Shown: piece after piece, positions 7,727 through 17,168 of the stretch
How positions within the stretch are numbered: the stretch's first letter is position 1
How the letters are laid out: every line of letters begins with the position of its first letter
Assembly (NCBI RefSeq): GCF_000716595.1
Contig: NZ_JNXC01000032.1
Location: 25,513-89,512, forward strand
DNA from: Saccharothrix sp. NRRL B-16314
Lineage (GTDB): Bacteria; Actinomycetota; Actinomycetes; Mycobacteriales; Pseudonocardiaceae
DNA length: 64,000 nucleotides
Reading direction: 5' to 3'
Translations under genes and position numbers: made by a program
The notes under the pieces: model-generated
The model's database searches: none
What the model saw: only the letters and a program-made list of their open reading frames with translations
What the model was told of the DNA's origin: nothing

Positions 7727-9424
7727 TCAGGGCAGCAGGACGTCGAGGAACGGGTTGCTGAACACCCGGTGCGGGTCGTGCGCGTCGAGGGTCGCGAGCG
7801 CGGCGTCCCACGTCGGGTCGGGGCCCCGGCGGTAGGAGTCGGGCACCGTCCCGGTGATCACCGCGTGGTCCGCCCACGCCGCTTCGGTGGTGTAGGCCCA
7901 GCCCTTGGACCACTCGGCGCGCGTCGTGGCGTACCCGCCGGTGTACCGGGTGAAGAAGAACTGCTCCAACTCCCGGTAGAACGCCGCCGCACCGGGCGCG
8001 GTGGGGAACGTGAGCACGTCGAACCACACCGCGACGTCCCACTCGGGGTGGTCCCCACGCGGTCGCACCGCCGACAGCGCGGGCGGTTCGGCGCCGGGCA
8101 CGCCGACGTGCGACGGGTCGTCCAGGCCGCCGACGCGGATCTCCACCTGACCCGTGACGGGGAACAGGCCGCGTTCCGCGTAGGACGTCAGGAGCTGTTC
8201 GTAGAACGCAGCGAAGTCGCTGACGACGCGTTGGACCTCGGCACGGCTGGTGAGCACCGCGTACCCGTTCGCGGTCTCGCGCAGGGTGGTCGGTTTGACG
8301 TACAGCAGGAGGTTCTTCGACGGACCCCACAGGTCGGTGGAGAGCGTGGCGGTCAACCCGGTGGCCGCGGTGGTGTACTGCAACCGGCCGAACGTCGGCG
8401 TGAGGTACCAGGCGCCGTTGATCAACTGGTCGGCGAGGTCGGAGACGAGCTCGGGGACGTTGTCGGAGAACGGGTAGTTGTACGGCGCGACAACGGGTCG
8501 CGACGTCAGCGGCCGGTTCGGCGACACGCTCCACACCTTCAGCCACGGGTGGTCGGTGAAGGCGAACCAGATGGCCTCGACCCGTCCGGCCCGGTCGAGG
8601 AAGCTCGCGAACGTGCGGGACGCACCGCTCCCCGGCGGCGCGAACAGCTCGCTCGTCGGGATGTCGACCCTGCTGACGCACCGCAGGTTCTGGTTCGCGC
8701 CCACGCGCAGGGTGACTTCGGTCAGGAACGCGCGCCCCACGTGCGTGAGCAGCGCGGCGCACCCCGGTTCGTCGCGCTGGAACGTGCGGAGTCGGTACTC
8801 GCCGCCGTCCCACACCACGGCCGTCAGCGAGACGATCATGTTGCTCAGGGAGCCGTAGGTGTGGCCGGGTGCGCGGGTTTCCCCGATCGCGGGGACGGAC
8901 GTGCCGTGGCCGTTGATCGCCAGCACGCCGCCGACGGTGAGGTCGCCGGGCGCCGGCGTGTTGGTCACGCCGAGGCCCGCGTCCTCCAGGAACGCCAGCA
9001 GGTCGTCCATCGACGCACCGGTCTGCGTCCGCACCGCGCCCGGCAGGACCGTCATCGCGGTCAGGTGCCGGGTGGTGTCGACCAGCACGACCCGGTCCGC
9101 TCCGGTCGTGCCCGGCGTGACGGTGAGCGGCGACCACCCGTGCCGGAAACCCCTGGGCCGCAGGGTGAACCCGTGGCCGTGCGCCCAGTTCGCGAGGAGC
9201 ACCACGTCCGCCGGCGTTCGCGGGACGCACGTCCACAGCTCGTCGGTCCGGATCTCCCCCGCCCAGTTCTCGTACGCCTGCCGGTACAGGTCGATGCCCG
9301 CCGGGAAGTCCGGCGGCGGATCACCGGCGGGCACTCCTCCCGGTGTCGGGACGGGTAACCACGCCAGTGCGGACGCGCCGAGGAAGTGGCGCCGGGACAG
9401 GGAATCACCGAGCCGGCTCATCAT
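7727..9424 (-). CDS. Tat-exported FAD-linked oxidase, class II cholesterol oxidase-like (covalent flavin)
   Basis: The 565-aa protein begins with a twin-arginine signal (SRRHFLGASALAW, residues 10-22). A PP-loop FAD-binding domain follows ('RPRGFRHGWSPL' near 90-100, 'GGVLAINGHGTSVP' at 165-178). The latter matches the segment of Brevibacterium-type class II cholesterol oxidase that carries the covalently bound flavin, which makes His173 the probable attachment site. The C-terminal half ('NLLLYVKPTTLRETANGYAVLTSRAEVQ', 'EFFFTRYTGGYATTRAEWSKGWAY') fits the substrate domain of that family. The expected reaction is oxidation of a sterol or other alcohol with reduction of O2 to H2O2; the substrate is not proven. 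The start overlaps the P450 stop as ATGATGA, so the two genes are translationally coupled. Confidence 0.82.
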   Translation of the reverse strand: MMSRLGDSLSRRHFLGASALAWLPVPTPGGVPAGDPPPDFPAGIDLYRQAYENWAGEIRTDELWTCVPRTPADVVLLANWAHGHGFTLRPRGFRHGWSPLTVTPGTTGADRVVLVDTTRHLTAMTVLPGAVRTQTGASMDDLLAFLEDAGLGVTNTPAPGDLTVGGVLAINGHGTSVPAIGETRAPGHTYGSLSNMIVSLTAVVWDGGEYRLRTFQRDEPGCAALLTHVGRAFLTEVTLRVGANQNLRCVSRVDIPTSELFAPPGSGASRTFASFLDRAGRVEAIWFAFTDHPWLKVWSVSPNRPLTSRPVVAPYNYPFSDNVPELVSDLADQLINGAWYLTPTFGRLQYTTAATGLTATLSTDLWGPSKNLLLYVKPTTLRETANGYAVLTSRAEVQRVVSDFAAFYEQLLTSYAERGLFPVTGQVEIRVGGLDDPSHVGVPGAEPPALSAVRPRGDHPEWDVAVWFDVLTFPTAPGAAAFYRELEQFFFTRYTGGYATTRAEWSKGWAYTTEAAWADHAVITGTVPDSYRRGPDPTWDAALATLDAHDPHRVFSNPFLDVLLP

Positions 9425-10673
9425 CCGACCATAGGACCGGACGCGGCGGGCCACAACCGACGGGGCGTGAGCGCGACCGGCAGGGTGAGGTGGCCGTTCG
9501 TGATGAACGACCGGACCGGCCGCAGCTCGTCGACCGGCACGGCGAGCGCGAGATCCGGGAAGCGGCCGAACAAAGCTCGCAACGCCACTTCGGCCTCGAC
9601 CCGCGCCAGGGGTGCGCCGAGGCAGTAGTGGACGCCGTGGCCGAAGGCGAGGTGCGACTTGTCGGCCCGGGTGAGGTCGTACTCGTCGGCGGTGGCGCCG
9701 TGGTGGGCCGGGCCGCGTCCGGCCGCCGCGTAGTTCACCAGGATCGCGTCGCCTCGACGGATGTCCACGCCGTCCACGGTGATGTTCTCGACTGCGTAGC
9801 GCAGCGGCGGGTTCGCGACCGGCGCCTGCCACCTCAGCGTCTCGTCGACCACGTCGGCCCACGTGCGTTCACCCGAGACGACCAGGCGCAGGTGGTCGGG
9901 GTGGGTGAGCAGCGCGGTGACGGCGTGGTCAAGGGGTTGACCGTGGTCTCGAAACCGGCGGCGATCACCAGGAACAGGGTGTTGACCAGCTCGTCCTCGG
10001 TGAGCGTCGCACCGTCCTCCTCGCGGGCCGCGATCAGGCCGCTGGTGAGGTCGTCGCCCGGTGCGGCGCGCTTGGCGGCGACGAGGTCGTTCAGGATCTC
10101 CTGGACCCGGTGGTGGTCGGCCTGCGACCGCTCGGGGGTCGTCGTCGTGTCGACCACGCCGTCCACGCTCGCGCGCAGGCCGGGGCAGGCGTCGTCGGGG
10201 ATGCCGAACAGGTGGCAGACGACCTCGATCAGCAGCGGGTAGGCGTACCTCGGCGCGCAGGTCGACCACGTTCGGACCGGCCGCGAGCCGGTCCAGCAGC
10301 TCGGCCACGATCCGGTCGACCCGTGGCCCCAGCGCCGCGACCCTGCGGGCGGTGAAAGCCCTCGACGCCAACGATCTCAGCCTGCGGTGCTCGGCGCCGT
10401 AGGCGTTGACCATGTCGTCGCCCGCGACCGGGGGTTCAGCGGCCAGTCGTCCGGGATGTCGCCGTTCCGCCAGGCGCGCCAGTGCCGGCCCGGGTCCTTC
10501 GACACCCGCGGGTCGGCGAGCAGCCGGCGGACCAGGTCGATGCGGCCGATCGACCACGCCGTGACGCCGCCCGGCAGTTCGACCGGTGTCACCGATCCCC
10601 GCGCGCGCAGCAGTGCCGCTTCGGCGTGGAGGTCGCCACCGGTCGGGTCGAGCACGTACGGGCTGGGACTCAT
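9421..10673 (-). pseudogene. Cytochrome P450 (CYP107-like) interrupted by three frameshifts
   Basis: The protein is a class I bacterial P450. It starts MSPSPYVLDPTGGDLHAEA at 10673 (GAGGTG four nt upstream) and has the I-helix 'VIAAGFETT', the ExxR 'DETLRWQ' and the heme loop 'AFGHGVHYCLGAPLAR' near the C-terminus. The frame breaks three times. At about 10430 one C is missing from a C run after 'WPLN'. At about 10246 one extra base follows 'VVDLRAE'. At about 9934 one C is missing from a C run after 'TTVNP'. The stretches join into one continuous, well-conserved P450, so decay is recent or these are sequencing errors in homopolymers. If intact, it would hydroxylate a substrate shared with the coupled sterol-oxidase-like enzyme. 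Confidence 0.75.
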
Positions 10674-10753
10674 GCGCACCTCGTTCGATACTCGCAACGC
10701 AAGCACAAGGGTTGCCGGACCGGCGGCGGGCCGCGGTCTGGCAAGATCAACAG

Positions 10754-11506
10754 ATGACCACCTTCGAACCCGCGGGCTGGGCCGCCACCACCGGCCGGGA
10801 CGGCAAGGAGACCTACACCAGGCACGTCGGCATGGTGAACGTCGTCGCCGAATGGGACCCGGCCGCCTCGCTCGGCGTGATCAGGGTGGACGACGGCATC
10901 GGCACCCGCTACGCCGCCGGCTCGGACGCCTTCGGCGACGCGCACTCGTTCTGGATCGCCGCGAAGCTGGTCGCCGACACCGCCGCCGCCCCGCTGCCGG
11001 TGGCCGGGCACGTGATCGGCGGCATCAAGGTCGACCCGGGCGACTTCCTGGAAGCGGAACTCGACCTCACCCTCGCCGACGGGCGCGAGATCGGCCTGTC
11101 CGTCATCGACCGGCAGGCGTTCGACCTGATCAGCGATCTGCACAGCGTCGAGAAGTACGTGTGGGCGGAACAGGAGGACGAAGACGAGGAGGACGACGAC
11201 CCGTACGAAGGCCCCGACCACGGCGCCTACAGGGAAGTCCTGCCCCGGGTGACGGCGGCGGAGACGTTGGCGCTGGTGGAGATCCTCACCAGCCGGTTCG
11301 ACCTGGGGCGTGACGCGGTCAACGTCTCGGGCGGCGGTTCCTGGATCACCATCTCCGGGGACGACGCGGTGAGCGCGGTCCTGGCGCGCGAGCAGGAGTT
11401 CGACGGCGCGATCGGCGCGAAGTGGCGCTACGCCACGGGGCACGACGGGTTCGGCGAGCAGCGCCTGACCGTCCAGTACTACCCGAGGGGCGAGTACCAG
11501 ACCTGA
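10754..11506 (+). CDS. Hypothetical protein with a central acidic run
   Basis: The 250-aa soluble protein starts MTTFEPAGWAATTGRDG and has no recognised motif, signal peptide or membrane segment. A strongly acidic stretch (EQEDEDEEDDD) separates two parts. The C-terminal part ('LPRVTAAETLALVEILTSRFDLG', 'SWITISGDDAVSAVLAREQEFDGAIG') looks like a small alpha/beta domain. ATG 10754 was chosen because CAAGAT lies 6 nt upstream, a -10-like hexamer at leaderless distance. It is divergent from the P450 (80 bp between starts) and convergent with the MFS gene (18 bp apart). Function unknown. Confidence 0.7.
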   Translation: MTTFEPAGWAATTGRDGKETYTRHVGMVNVVAEWDPAASLGVIRVDDGIGTRYAAGSDAFGDAHSFWIAAKLVADTAAAPLPVAGHVIGGIKVDPGDFLEAELDLTLADGREIGLSVIDRQAFDLISDLHSVEKYVWAEQEDEDEEDDDPYEGPDHGAYREVLPRVTAAETLALVEILTSRFDLGRDAVNVSGGGSWITISGDDAVSAVLAREQEFDGAIGAKWRYATGHDGFGEQRLTVQYYPRGEYQT

Positions 11507-11524
11507 CGGCCGTTCTCGGTCTGG

Positions 11525-12817
11525 TCAGTCCCCGGCGGTGATCGCCCTGACTTGTGGGGCCGGTCCGGGAGTGGGTCCGGGCGCGGGTTCGGGCGCGGAT
11601 TCGAAGTCCGGGGACACGACCGGCGGGCGCAGGTGGTGGCGGCGCAGCACCGCCAGGCCGGCCATGAGCGCCGACACCACGGCGAAGGCGGCGGCGACGG
11701 CCAGGGCGCGCTGCGGGCCGGCGGCGGCCACCACGGCGCCGGCCGCGACCATGCCGATCGTGCCCGCGCCGACCGTGATCGCGCCGACCGCGGCGAACAC
11801 CCGCCCCCTGGCCCAGTCCGGCGTCCTCACCCGGACCAGCTCGTTGAGCGTGACGTTCTGCACCGAGCTGCACGCGCCGGCGACCACCCACGCGACCGCG
11901 TTGACCACGACGTGCGGGATCAGGGCGGGCGCGAGCAGCGCGACGGCCATCACCAGGCCGGCGGTGGCGAACGCGCCGACCAGCGACCGCGCGGTGGTGA
12001 AGCGGCGGCCGGCGTTCGACCCCAGCAGCAGGCCGGCGGTCCAGCAGGCGAGCACGGCGCTGTAGGTGAAGTCGCCGCCGCCCAGCGGACCCTGCACCAG
12101 GAAGACCTCGTTGACCAGCGCGATCGCCACGGCGACGCCGCCGACCACCTGCGCCACCACCCGGCCCACCAGCAACCTGTCGCTGCGCAGCAGCACCGTC
12201 CCGCTCCACTGGGCGCCCAACCCCGGTGCGCCCTCGTCCCGCCCCGGCTCACGGTCCACGGTGAGCCGCAGGACCAGCACCAGGTGCACGAACGTGGCCA
12301 CCGCGTCGAGCAGCAGCGCCACCTCGATCCCCGGCCCCGCCGCGATGACGCCACCGAGCACGATGCCCGCCACGGACCCGGTGTTCTGCGCCGACGACAT
12401 CCAGGCGTAGCCGCGAACCGACTGGTCCTCGCCGGTCGTCAGCGGGATCAACACGGACCCGCACGTCCGGACGACACCCCCGGACAAGCCGAGCAGCACC
12501 ACCAGCCCGTAGAGCACCGGCACCCGCTCGTACCCGAACAGCAGGCCGATCAGCAGCAGCACCTGACCGCACACGGTGGCGGCGAGCAGCATGCGGTTGC
12601 GGAACCGGTCGACGACCCACCCGGCGAGCGGCGCGCCGAGGACCGCACCGAGAGCGGCGGCCACGAACAGCCCGGCGACCGCCGACGGCCCGGACCCGGC
12701 CAGCACGAGCGTGAACCCGACCAGCGTCAACTGCGTGCCGAGGCTCGACACCCCCGACCCGGCCGCGAGCAGCGCCAGGTCCCGATTCGCCCGCAGACCG
12801 CCCAGCACTGCGACCAT
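11525..12817 (-). CDS. MFS transporter
   Basis: The 430-aa protein has about 12 hydrophobic segments and the first-loop motif of the major facilitator superfamily ('GAPLAGWVVDRFRNRMLLAA'). It is a drug-exporter-like (DHA) MFS protein with a proline-rich cytoplasmic tail ('EPAPGPTPGPAPQ'). A GGAG site lies 5-6 nt before the ATG (AGGAGAGCGGAATG). The gene stands alone between a hypothetical gene (convergent) and the kinase gene (divergent), so its substrate cannot be inferred from context. Confidence 0.88.
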   Translation of the reverse strand: MVAVLGGLRANRDLALLAAGSGVSSLGTQLTLVGFTLVLAGSGPSAVAGLFVAAALGAVLGAPLAGWVVDRFRNRMLLAATVCGQVLLLIGLLFGYERVPVLYGLVVLLGLSGGVVRTCGSVLIPLTTGEDQSVRGYAWMSSAQNTGSVAGIVLGGVIAAGPGIEVALLLDAVATFVHLVLVLRLTVDREPGRDEGAPGLGAQWSGTVLLRSDRLLVGRVVAQVVGGVAVAIALVNEVFLVQGPLGGGDFTYSAVLACWTAGLLLGSNAGRRFTTARSLVGAFATAGLVMAVALLAPALIPHVVVNAVAWVVAGACSSVQNVTLNELVRVRTPDWARGRVFAAVGAITVGAGTIGMVAAGAVVAAAGPQRALAVAAAFAVVSALMAGLAVLRRHHLRPPVVSPDFESAPEPAPGPTPGPAPQVRAITAGD

Positions 12818-12916
12818 TCCGCTCTCCTGCTGCGTCGCCGGTCGGACCGGGGGCCGGATGCCGTCACCGACCCGTCGATCACCTCGCCGTGCCGATCATG
12901 CCCGCTGTGCCGACCG

Positions 12917-12951
12917 GGCGGAAAGACCGCCCCTGGTGACGGGCGTGTCAA
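12917..12951 (-). promoter_or_regulatory. Possible promoter of the MFS gene with overlapping palindrome
   Basis: On the minus strand a perfect TTGACA lies at 12951-12946. With a 17-bp spacer the -10 position would be GGTCTT (12928-12923). That hexamer falls in a palindrome GGGCGG-N5-CCGCCC (12917-12933), a plausible operator. The -10 is poor, so this is tentative. Confidence 0.3.
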
Positions 12952-12997
12952 ACCTCGCCCGACCGCCGCGCGACCGTGCGCCGAAAGGTGTCCGCCG

Positions 12998-14656
12998 ATG
13001 TCGTGGTCGGCCGATACGATCCTCGACGTGGATCCCGCCGACGACCTGCTGGCCTGGGCGCCCCCGCCCGGCGAGGGCACGGCGCCCGCCGTCGCACTGC
13101 CCGCCGTCGCACTGCCCGGCTACAGCGACTTCCGTCTCGTCGCGCACGGCGGCGAGGGCACGGTGTACCGGGCCACCCAGGACGGCCTGGGGCGTGACGT
13201 CGCGGTGAAGGTGCTGGACGTGACCGACCCGGACGCGGTCAGCCGGTTCCACCGCGAACTGGAGATCACCGTGCGGCTGGGCCGCCAGCACCCGCACATC
13301 GTGACGGTGCTCGACACGGGCGTGATCGCCGGTCGGCCGTGCATCGTGATGGAGTACCACGACCTCGGATCGCTGCACGACCGGCTCGTCCAGCGCGGGC
13401 CGCTGCCGGTGCACGAGGTGGTCGCGGCGGGGATCGCGGTGGCGGACGCGCTGTCGTTCGCGCACGGCCAGGGCATCCTGCACCGGGACGTGAAGCCGCA
13501 GAACATCCTGGTGCTGCCCACGTCCTACGTGCTGGCCGACTTCGGCATCGCACGCGGTGCGGACGCGGCGCACACGGCGTCGTTGCAGCTGGTGAGCTAC
13601 CGGCACGCCGCGCCGCAGATGGTGGACGGCCGTCGGCCCGCGGCGACGGACGACGTGTGGTCGCTGGGGTCGACGCTGTTCACGCTGCTCGACGGGCAGC
13701 CGCCGTTCGCGTCGGACACACCCGGCGAGGACACCATGCTCGGGTACCTGGGGCGGGTGCGTGAGGCGCGGCCCCGGTCGCTGCTGCGGCGCGACGTGCC
13801 GGTGGAGCTGGTGGCGATCATCCTGCGGTGCCTGCGCAAGGCGCGGGAGGAGCGGTTCCCGGACGCGGCGTCGTTGCGGGCGGCGCTGGCCTCGGTGCCG
13901 ACGTGGACGCCGCAGTCCACAGTGGACCCGGATCACACGGTGGCGGTGCGGCAGGAGGTGCCGGAGCGGTACCCGGAGGGTCCGACCGAGTTGCCCGACT
14001 TCGGCCCCAAGCCGGTGGTCGAGGCCGCGGCGGAGCCCGTCGTCGTCGCGCCCGAGCCGGTGAAGACGTGGACCGAGGACGTGGCGGACCTGACCGTCCG
14101 CCACCACACCGTGCCGCGCCCCGTCCTGCCGCCGCCCGCTCCCCCGCTGGTGGAACTACCGCCGGACCCGCCGCCGCGGCGCAAGCGTCGGTTGTGGACG
14201 GTGGGCGCGGTGGGGGCGGTGGCCGTTGGTGTGGCTTTCGGAGTGGCGTTGAGCCTGCCGGGGTGGTCCGATCGGGCCGCGGTGGCGCCGTCGTCCGGTG
14301 CCGAAGCGGTTGCCACCACGACGGTTGCCACCAGTGCCACGACGATGGCGAGCGTGCCGGCGGGGGGTGACCCGGCGTTCACGCCGACGCTCAAGCGGCT
14401 GGAGGACGACGGTGACCGGATCGAGCTGTTCTGGACGGACCCGAGCGGCGGCAACGCGCAGTTCGTGGTGGTGGACGTGACCGGGTCGCCCGCCAAACCG
14501 CTGGTGACGGTGGCGGCGGGTGCGACGTCACACGTGGTGGAGGGCTTGGAGCCGACCGCCGGCCAGTACTGCTTCCAGGTGCTGGCCATCGGGTTGGCCG
14601 ACCCGGCGACGCAGCGCGGGGCGTCCGCCCGGACGTGTGCCGTGCGGAACGGCTGA
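12998..14656 (+). CDS. Membrane-anchored serine/threonine protein kinase (PknB-like)
   Basis: The 552-aa protein has a Hanks-type kinase domain (about 38-300). It shows a Gly loop 'HGGEGTVYRA', the catalytic Lys in 'VAVKV', 'HRDVKPQN' with H162-R-D164, and 'DFGIARG' with D181. A long Pro/Val-rich juxtamembrane linker (about 305-395) leads to a single membrane segment ('WTVGAVGAVAVGVAFGVALSL', about 399-420). The extracellular domain of ~110 residues looks Fn3-like ('RIELFWTDPSGGNAQFVVVDV', 'LEPTAGQYCFQVLAIG'). The topology matches a kinase that senses outside signals. The APE motif reads 'APQM'. ATG 12998 has AAAGGTG upstream. It is convergent with the transglutaminase-like gene (4 bp apart); together with the Fn3 protein, MoxR and DUF58 genes this is probably one cell-surface locus. 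Confidence 0.9.
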   Translation: MSWSADTILDVDPADDLLAWAPPPGEGTAPAVALPAVALPGYSDFRLVAHGGEGTVYRATQDGLGRDVAVKVLDVTDPDAVSRFHRELEITVRLGRQHPHIVTVLDTGVIAGRPCIVMEYHDLGSLHDRLVQRGPLPVHEVVAAGIAVADALSFAHGQGILHRDVKPQNILVLPTSYVLADFGIARGADAAHTASLQLVSYRHAAPQMVDGRRPAATDDVWSLGSTLFTLLDGQPPFASDTPGEDTMLGYLGRVREARPRSLLRRDVPVELVAIILRCLRKAREERFPDAASLRAALASVPTWTPQSTVDPDHTVAVRQEVPERYPEGPTELPDFGPKPVVEAAAEPVVVAPEPVKTWTEDVADLTVRHHTVPRPVLPPPAPPLVELPPDPPPRRKRRLWTVGAVGAVAVGVAFGVALSLPGWSDRAAVAPSSGAEAVATTTVATSATTMASVPAGGDPAFTPTLKRLEDDGDRIELFWTDPSGGNAQFVVVDVTGSPAKPLVTVAAGATSHVVEGLEPTAGQYCFQVLAIGLADPATQRGASARTCAVRNG

Positions 14657-14660
14657 CCTT

Positions 14661-17168
14661 CTAACGTCGCCACAAGGGCCGCGGATCGACCGCCCAGAAC
14701 ATCCTGCGGTACCAGGGAACACCGCGCCGCAAACCACTGCGGACCTGACGCGCCAACCGCCACGCGTGCTTCTCCGAACTCTCCCCTCCTGACACTCCGC
14801 CGGCCACTTGCCCAGCCGGTGCGAAGGCCGCGAACTCGGCCAACCCGGCCAGTTCCCCAGCCTGCTCCGCCAGTCCCGACGCCATGTCACCCGATGCGAT
14901 GTCGCCCGATGCGATGTCGGGTGCGGTCCGGTCCCGTGGCGGGGTTCGACCGGCCAACAGCAGGCCGTCGAGCACGTAGGCCCAAGCCCCGGTCGCACCC
15001 GCCGCCCGCAGACGCCTCCGCCGCGCCAGCCGGGCCGCCCCGAGGACCAGCAGCAGCACCACCGGCAGGGCGCCGAGCACCGCGTACCCGATCCACCGGC
15101 GCGATTCGGCCGGTGCCTGGGCGGCCACCGCGCTCGACGGCGTCACCAACGGGGGTGGCGGGGACAGCGGCGTGCTGGTCGGACTGGCCGTGATCGACGC
15201 CAACCGGTCCAGCACCTCGCGCTTCTGCGCCGCGCTCGAACCGCCCGACGACACACCCGCCACCGGGTCGAACGGCACCCAACCCCACCCGGCGAAGTAC
15301 ACCTCGGGCCACGCGGTCGCGTCGGCGGCACGCACCACCCGCTCCTCCCCCGTGGCCGGCTGGAACCCGACGACCACGCGCGTCGGCAACCCCACCGCCC
15401 GCCCCAGCACGGCGAACGCCGACGCGAACTGCTCGGCCGTGCCCGCGTTCGCACCAGGTTCACCGGGAGCGCCGAACAGGAACCGCTCCAGCCGTGCGTA
15501 CGACGAGCCGACCGGCGCCTGCGGGTCCGGCACCCGCCCCTGCTTCACCACCTGCTCGATGGCCACCGCCCGCTCGTACGGCGTCCGCGCACTGCGCACG
15601 ACCTGCCGCGCGTACTCGGCCAGCGAGTAGGGCAGTCCCGGCAACGCCAGGTACCGGTGCGTCCGGCCGCCGGTCGGCACGGTCGCTTCGAGGAGGTCCG
15701 TGTCGTCGGGGACGTCCAGAACGCCGCGGACCCGGTACTTGAGGCCGGGTTGCAGCTCGGTCAGCGAGACCAACGAACCCGAGTCGGGGTCCACCATGGC
15801 GCCGTCCAACGTGACCGCCGTGGGACGCCCCACCGTCGGCAGCCAACTGCCGTTCAGCTCGCCGATGGTGATCTCCACCTCGGTCTCGTCCACCCGCGCG
15901 CCCGGCGGAAGGTCCGGAGCGGCTACCGCGCCGATCGGCCCGTACAACGACGCCGCCCGCCACGCCGCGCCCGAGTAGTCCGACAGCGCCACCAGACGCA
16001 CGGCCCGTTCGGGGCCACGCATCCGGAACAACTCGGTGTCCCCCAAACCCGCCCAGAACGCCAACTGCGGCAGCGGACTCGCCACGCCGAGGCCACTGAC
16101 CGGCGGCTCCACCAATTCTCGCGGCTCGAACGCCCCGCCGGACGGCAACACGGTGGCGACCAAGGCCACCACCGCCACCGGCACGGCAGGCAACCCGAGC
16201 AACACCCGACCGCCCGCCTCCAGCCGGTCCACCACCAGCCAGCCCACGGCGACAAGCGCGAGCAACACCACCGCAACCAGCCCGTTCCGGTCCGCCTGGC
16301 CGGCGGTCAACAACGCCGTGCACGTGTAGAGCACCGCCGCCCCGACAACCGGCGCAAACAAAGACCGCCCCCGCCCGGCCCGTCCCCCACCCCTCCAGCC
16401 CCGCCCCACCCGCCCGCTGCCTGCTCGCCCACTGCCTGCTCGTGCACGGCCTGCCGGTCCACGGCCCGCCGACGCCACCCCCAGCGACACCCCGAACACC
16501 AGCAACGCGCCCGGGACCATCAGCTCGGGCGTCGCGGGCGCTGGACGTGCGGCGGTCAGCAGGCGCGGCACCAGGTCCAGCAGCACCGGGAGCGGGTCGG
16601 TGGAGTCGATCGCCGAGTCCCGTGCGACCCAGTAGCCGCCGACCAACGCCAACGACACCGCCGCGAACACCACCAGCCCAGCGGGAACCCACCGCACCAG
16701 CGGCAGGCACAGGAACGCCACCACCACCGCGCCCGCGAACACCAGCGACGGCACGTACCCCTGCCAACCCACGCCCAAGTGCAGCGCCGCCACTGCGAGC
16801 AGCAGCGCCGCCCACCCCAGCCGGGCACTGGTACCGGCGCTGGCCCTGGTGCCGGCGCTGGCAGAGGCACTGGTACCAGCGCTCGTACTGGCGCTGGTAG
16901 TGGCACCCAGCCGGGCGCTGCGACTGGCACTGGCATCCGGCTGGGCACTGGCACTGGTCCCCGGTTTGGCACTCGCACTCAGGCGGGTGCTCGTGGCCGG
17001 TTGGGTGCTCGTGGCCGGTTGAGGGGTTACGCCTGGTTGGGCGATCCCCTCGACGCCGTTCGCATCAACGCCGCCGGGTCGCCGCGCCGTCACGCGCTCA
17101 CCGCCCAGACGGACCGGGGGCCGTGGCGCCGCGACTCCCTTTTCTGGCAACGAAATCGGGATTACCAT
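14661..17168 (-). CDS. TgpA-like transglutaminase-domain membrane protein, catalytic residues substituted
   Basis: The protein is up to 835 aa. An N-terminal Ser/Ala/Thr-rich low-complexity stretch (~90 residues, repetitive codons) is followed by several membrane segments, a soluble domain, a transglutaminase-core region, another membrane segment ('WIGYAVLGALPVVLLLVLGAARLA') and a cytoplasmic tail. In active family members the core reads G-x-C-E-Q-F, later H-A-W-P-E-V. Here it reads GTAEQFASAF and DATAWPEVYFAGWGWVPFDP, so the catalytic Cys is Ala and the catalytic His is Thr; the Asp of 'PFDP' remains. The fold is therefore probably kept for binding. The start is uncertain: ATG 17168 has GGGG upstream but no family-like N-terminus. 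The 184 bp between this gene and DUF58 hold no convincing gene. Confidence 0.8.
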   Translation of the reverse strand: MVIPISLPEKGVAAPRPPVRLGGERVTARRPGGVDANGVEGIAQPGVTPQPATSTQPATSTRLSASAKPGTSASAQPDASASRSARLGATTSASTSAGTSASASAGTRASAGTSARLGWAALLLAVAALHLGVGWQGYVPSLVFAGAVVVAFLCLPLVRWVPAGLVVFAAVSLALVGGYWVARDSAIDSTDPLPVLLDLVPRLLTAARPAPATPELMVPGALLVFGVSLGVASAGRGPAGRARAGSGRAGSGRVGRGWRGGGRAGRGRSLFAPVVGAAVLYTCTALLTAGQADRNGLVAVVLLALVAVGWLVVDRLEAGGRVLLGLPAVPVAVVALVATVLPSGGAFEPRELVEPPVSGLGVASPLPQLAFWAGLGDTELFRMRGPERAVRLVALSDYSGAAWRAASLYGPIGAVAAPDLPPGARVDETEVEITIGELNGSWLPTVGRPTAVTLDGAMVDPDSGSLVSLTELQPGLKYRVRGVLDVPDDTDLLEATVPTGGRTHRYLALPGLPYSLAEYARQVVRSARTPYERAVAIEQVVKQGRVPDPQAPVGSSYARLERFLFGAPGEPGANAGTAEQFASAFAVLGRAVGLPTRVVVGFQPATGEERVVRAADATAWPEVYFAGWGWVPFDPVAGVSSGGSSAAQKREVLDRLASITASPTSTPLSPPPPLVTPSSAVAAQAPAESRRWIGYAVLGALPVVLLLVLGAARLARRRRLRAAGATGAWAYVLDGLLLAGRTPPRDRTAPDIASGDIASGDMASGLAEQAGELAGLAEFAAFAPAGQVAGGVSGGESSEKHAWRLARQVRSGLRRGVPWYRRMFWAVDPRPLWRR

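Noticed and set aside
11552..12997. Extension of the kinase reading frame far upstream of 12998
   Set aside because: The upstream part is antisense to the MFS gene and low in complexity. The ATG at 12998 has a ribosome binding site and a kinase-like N-terminus.
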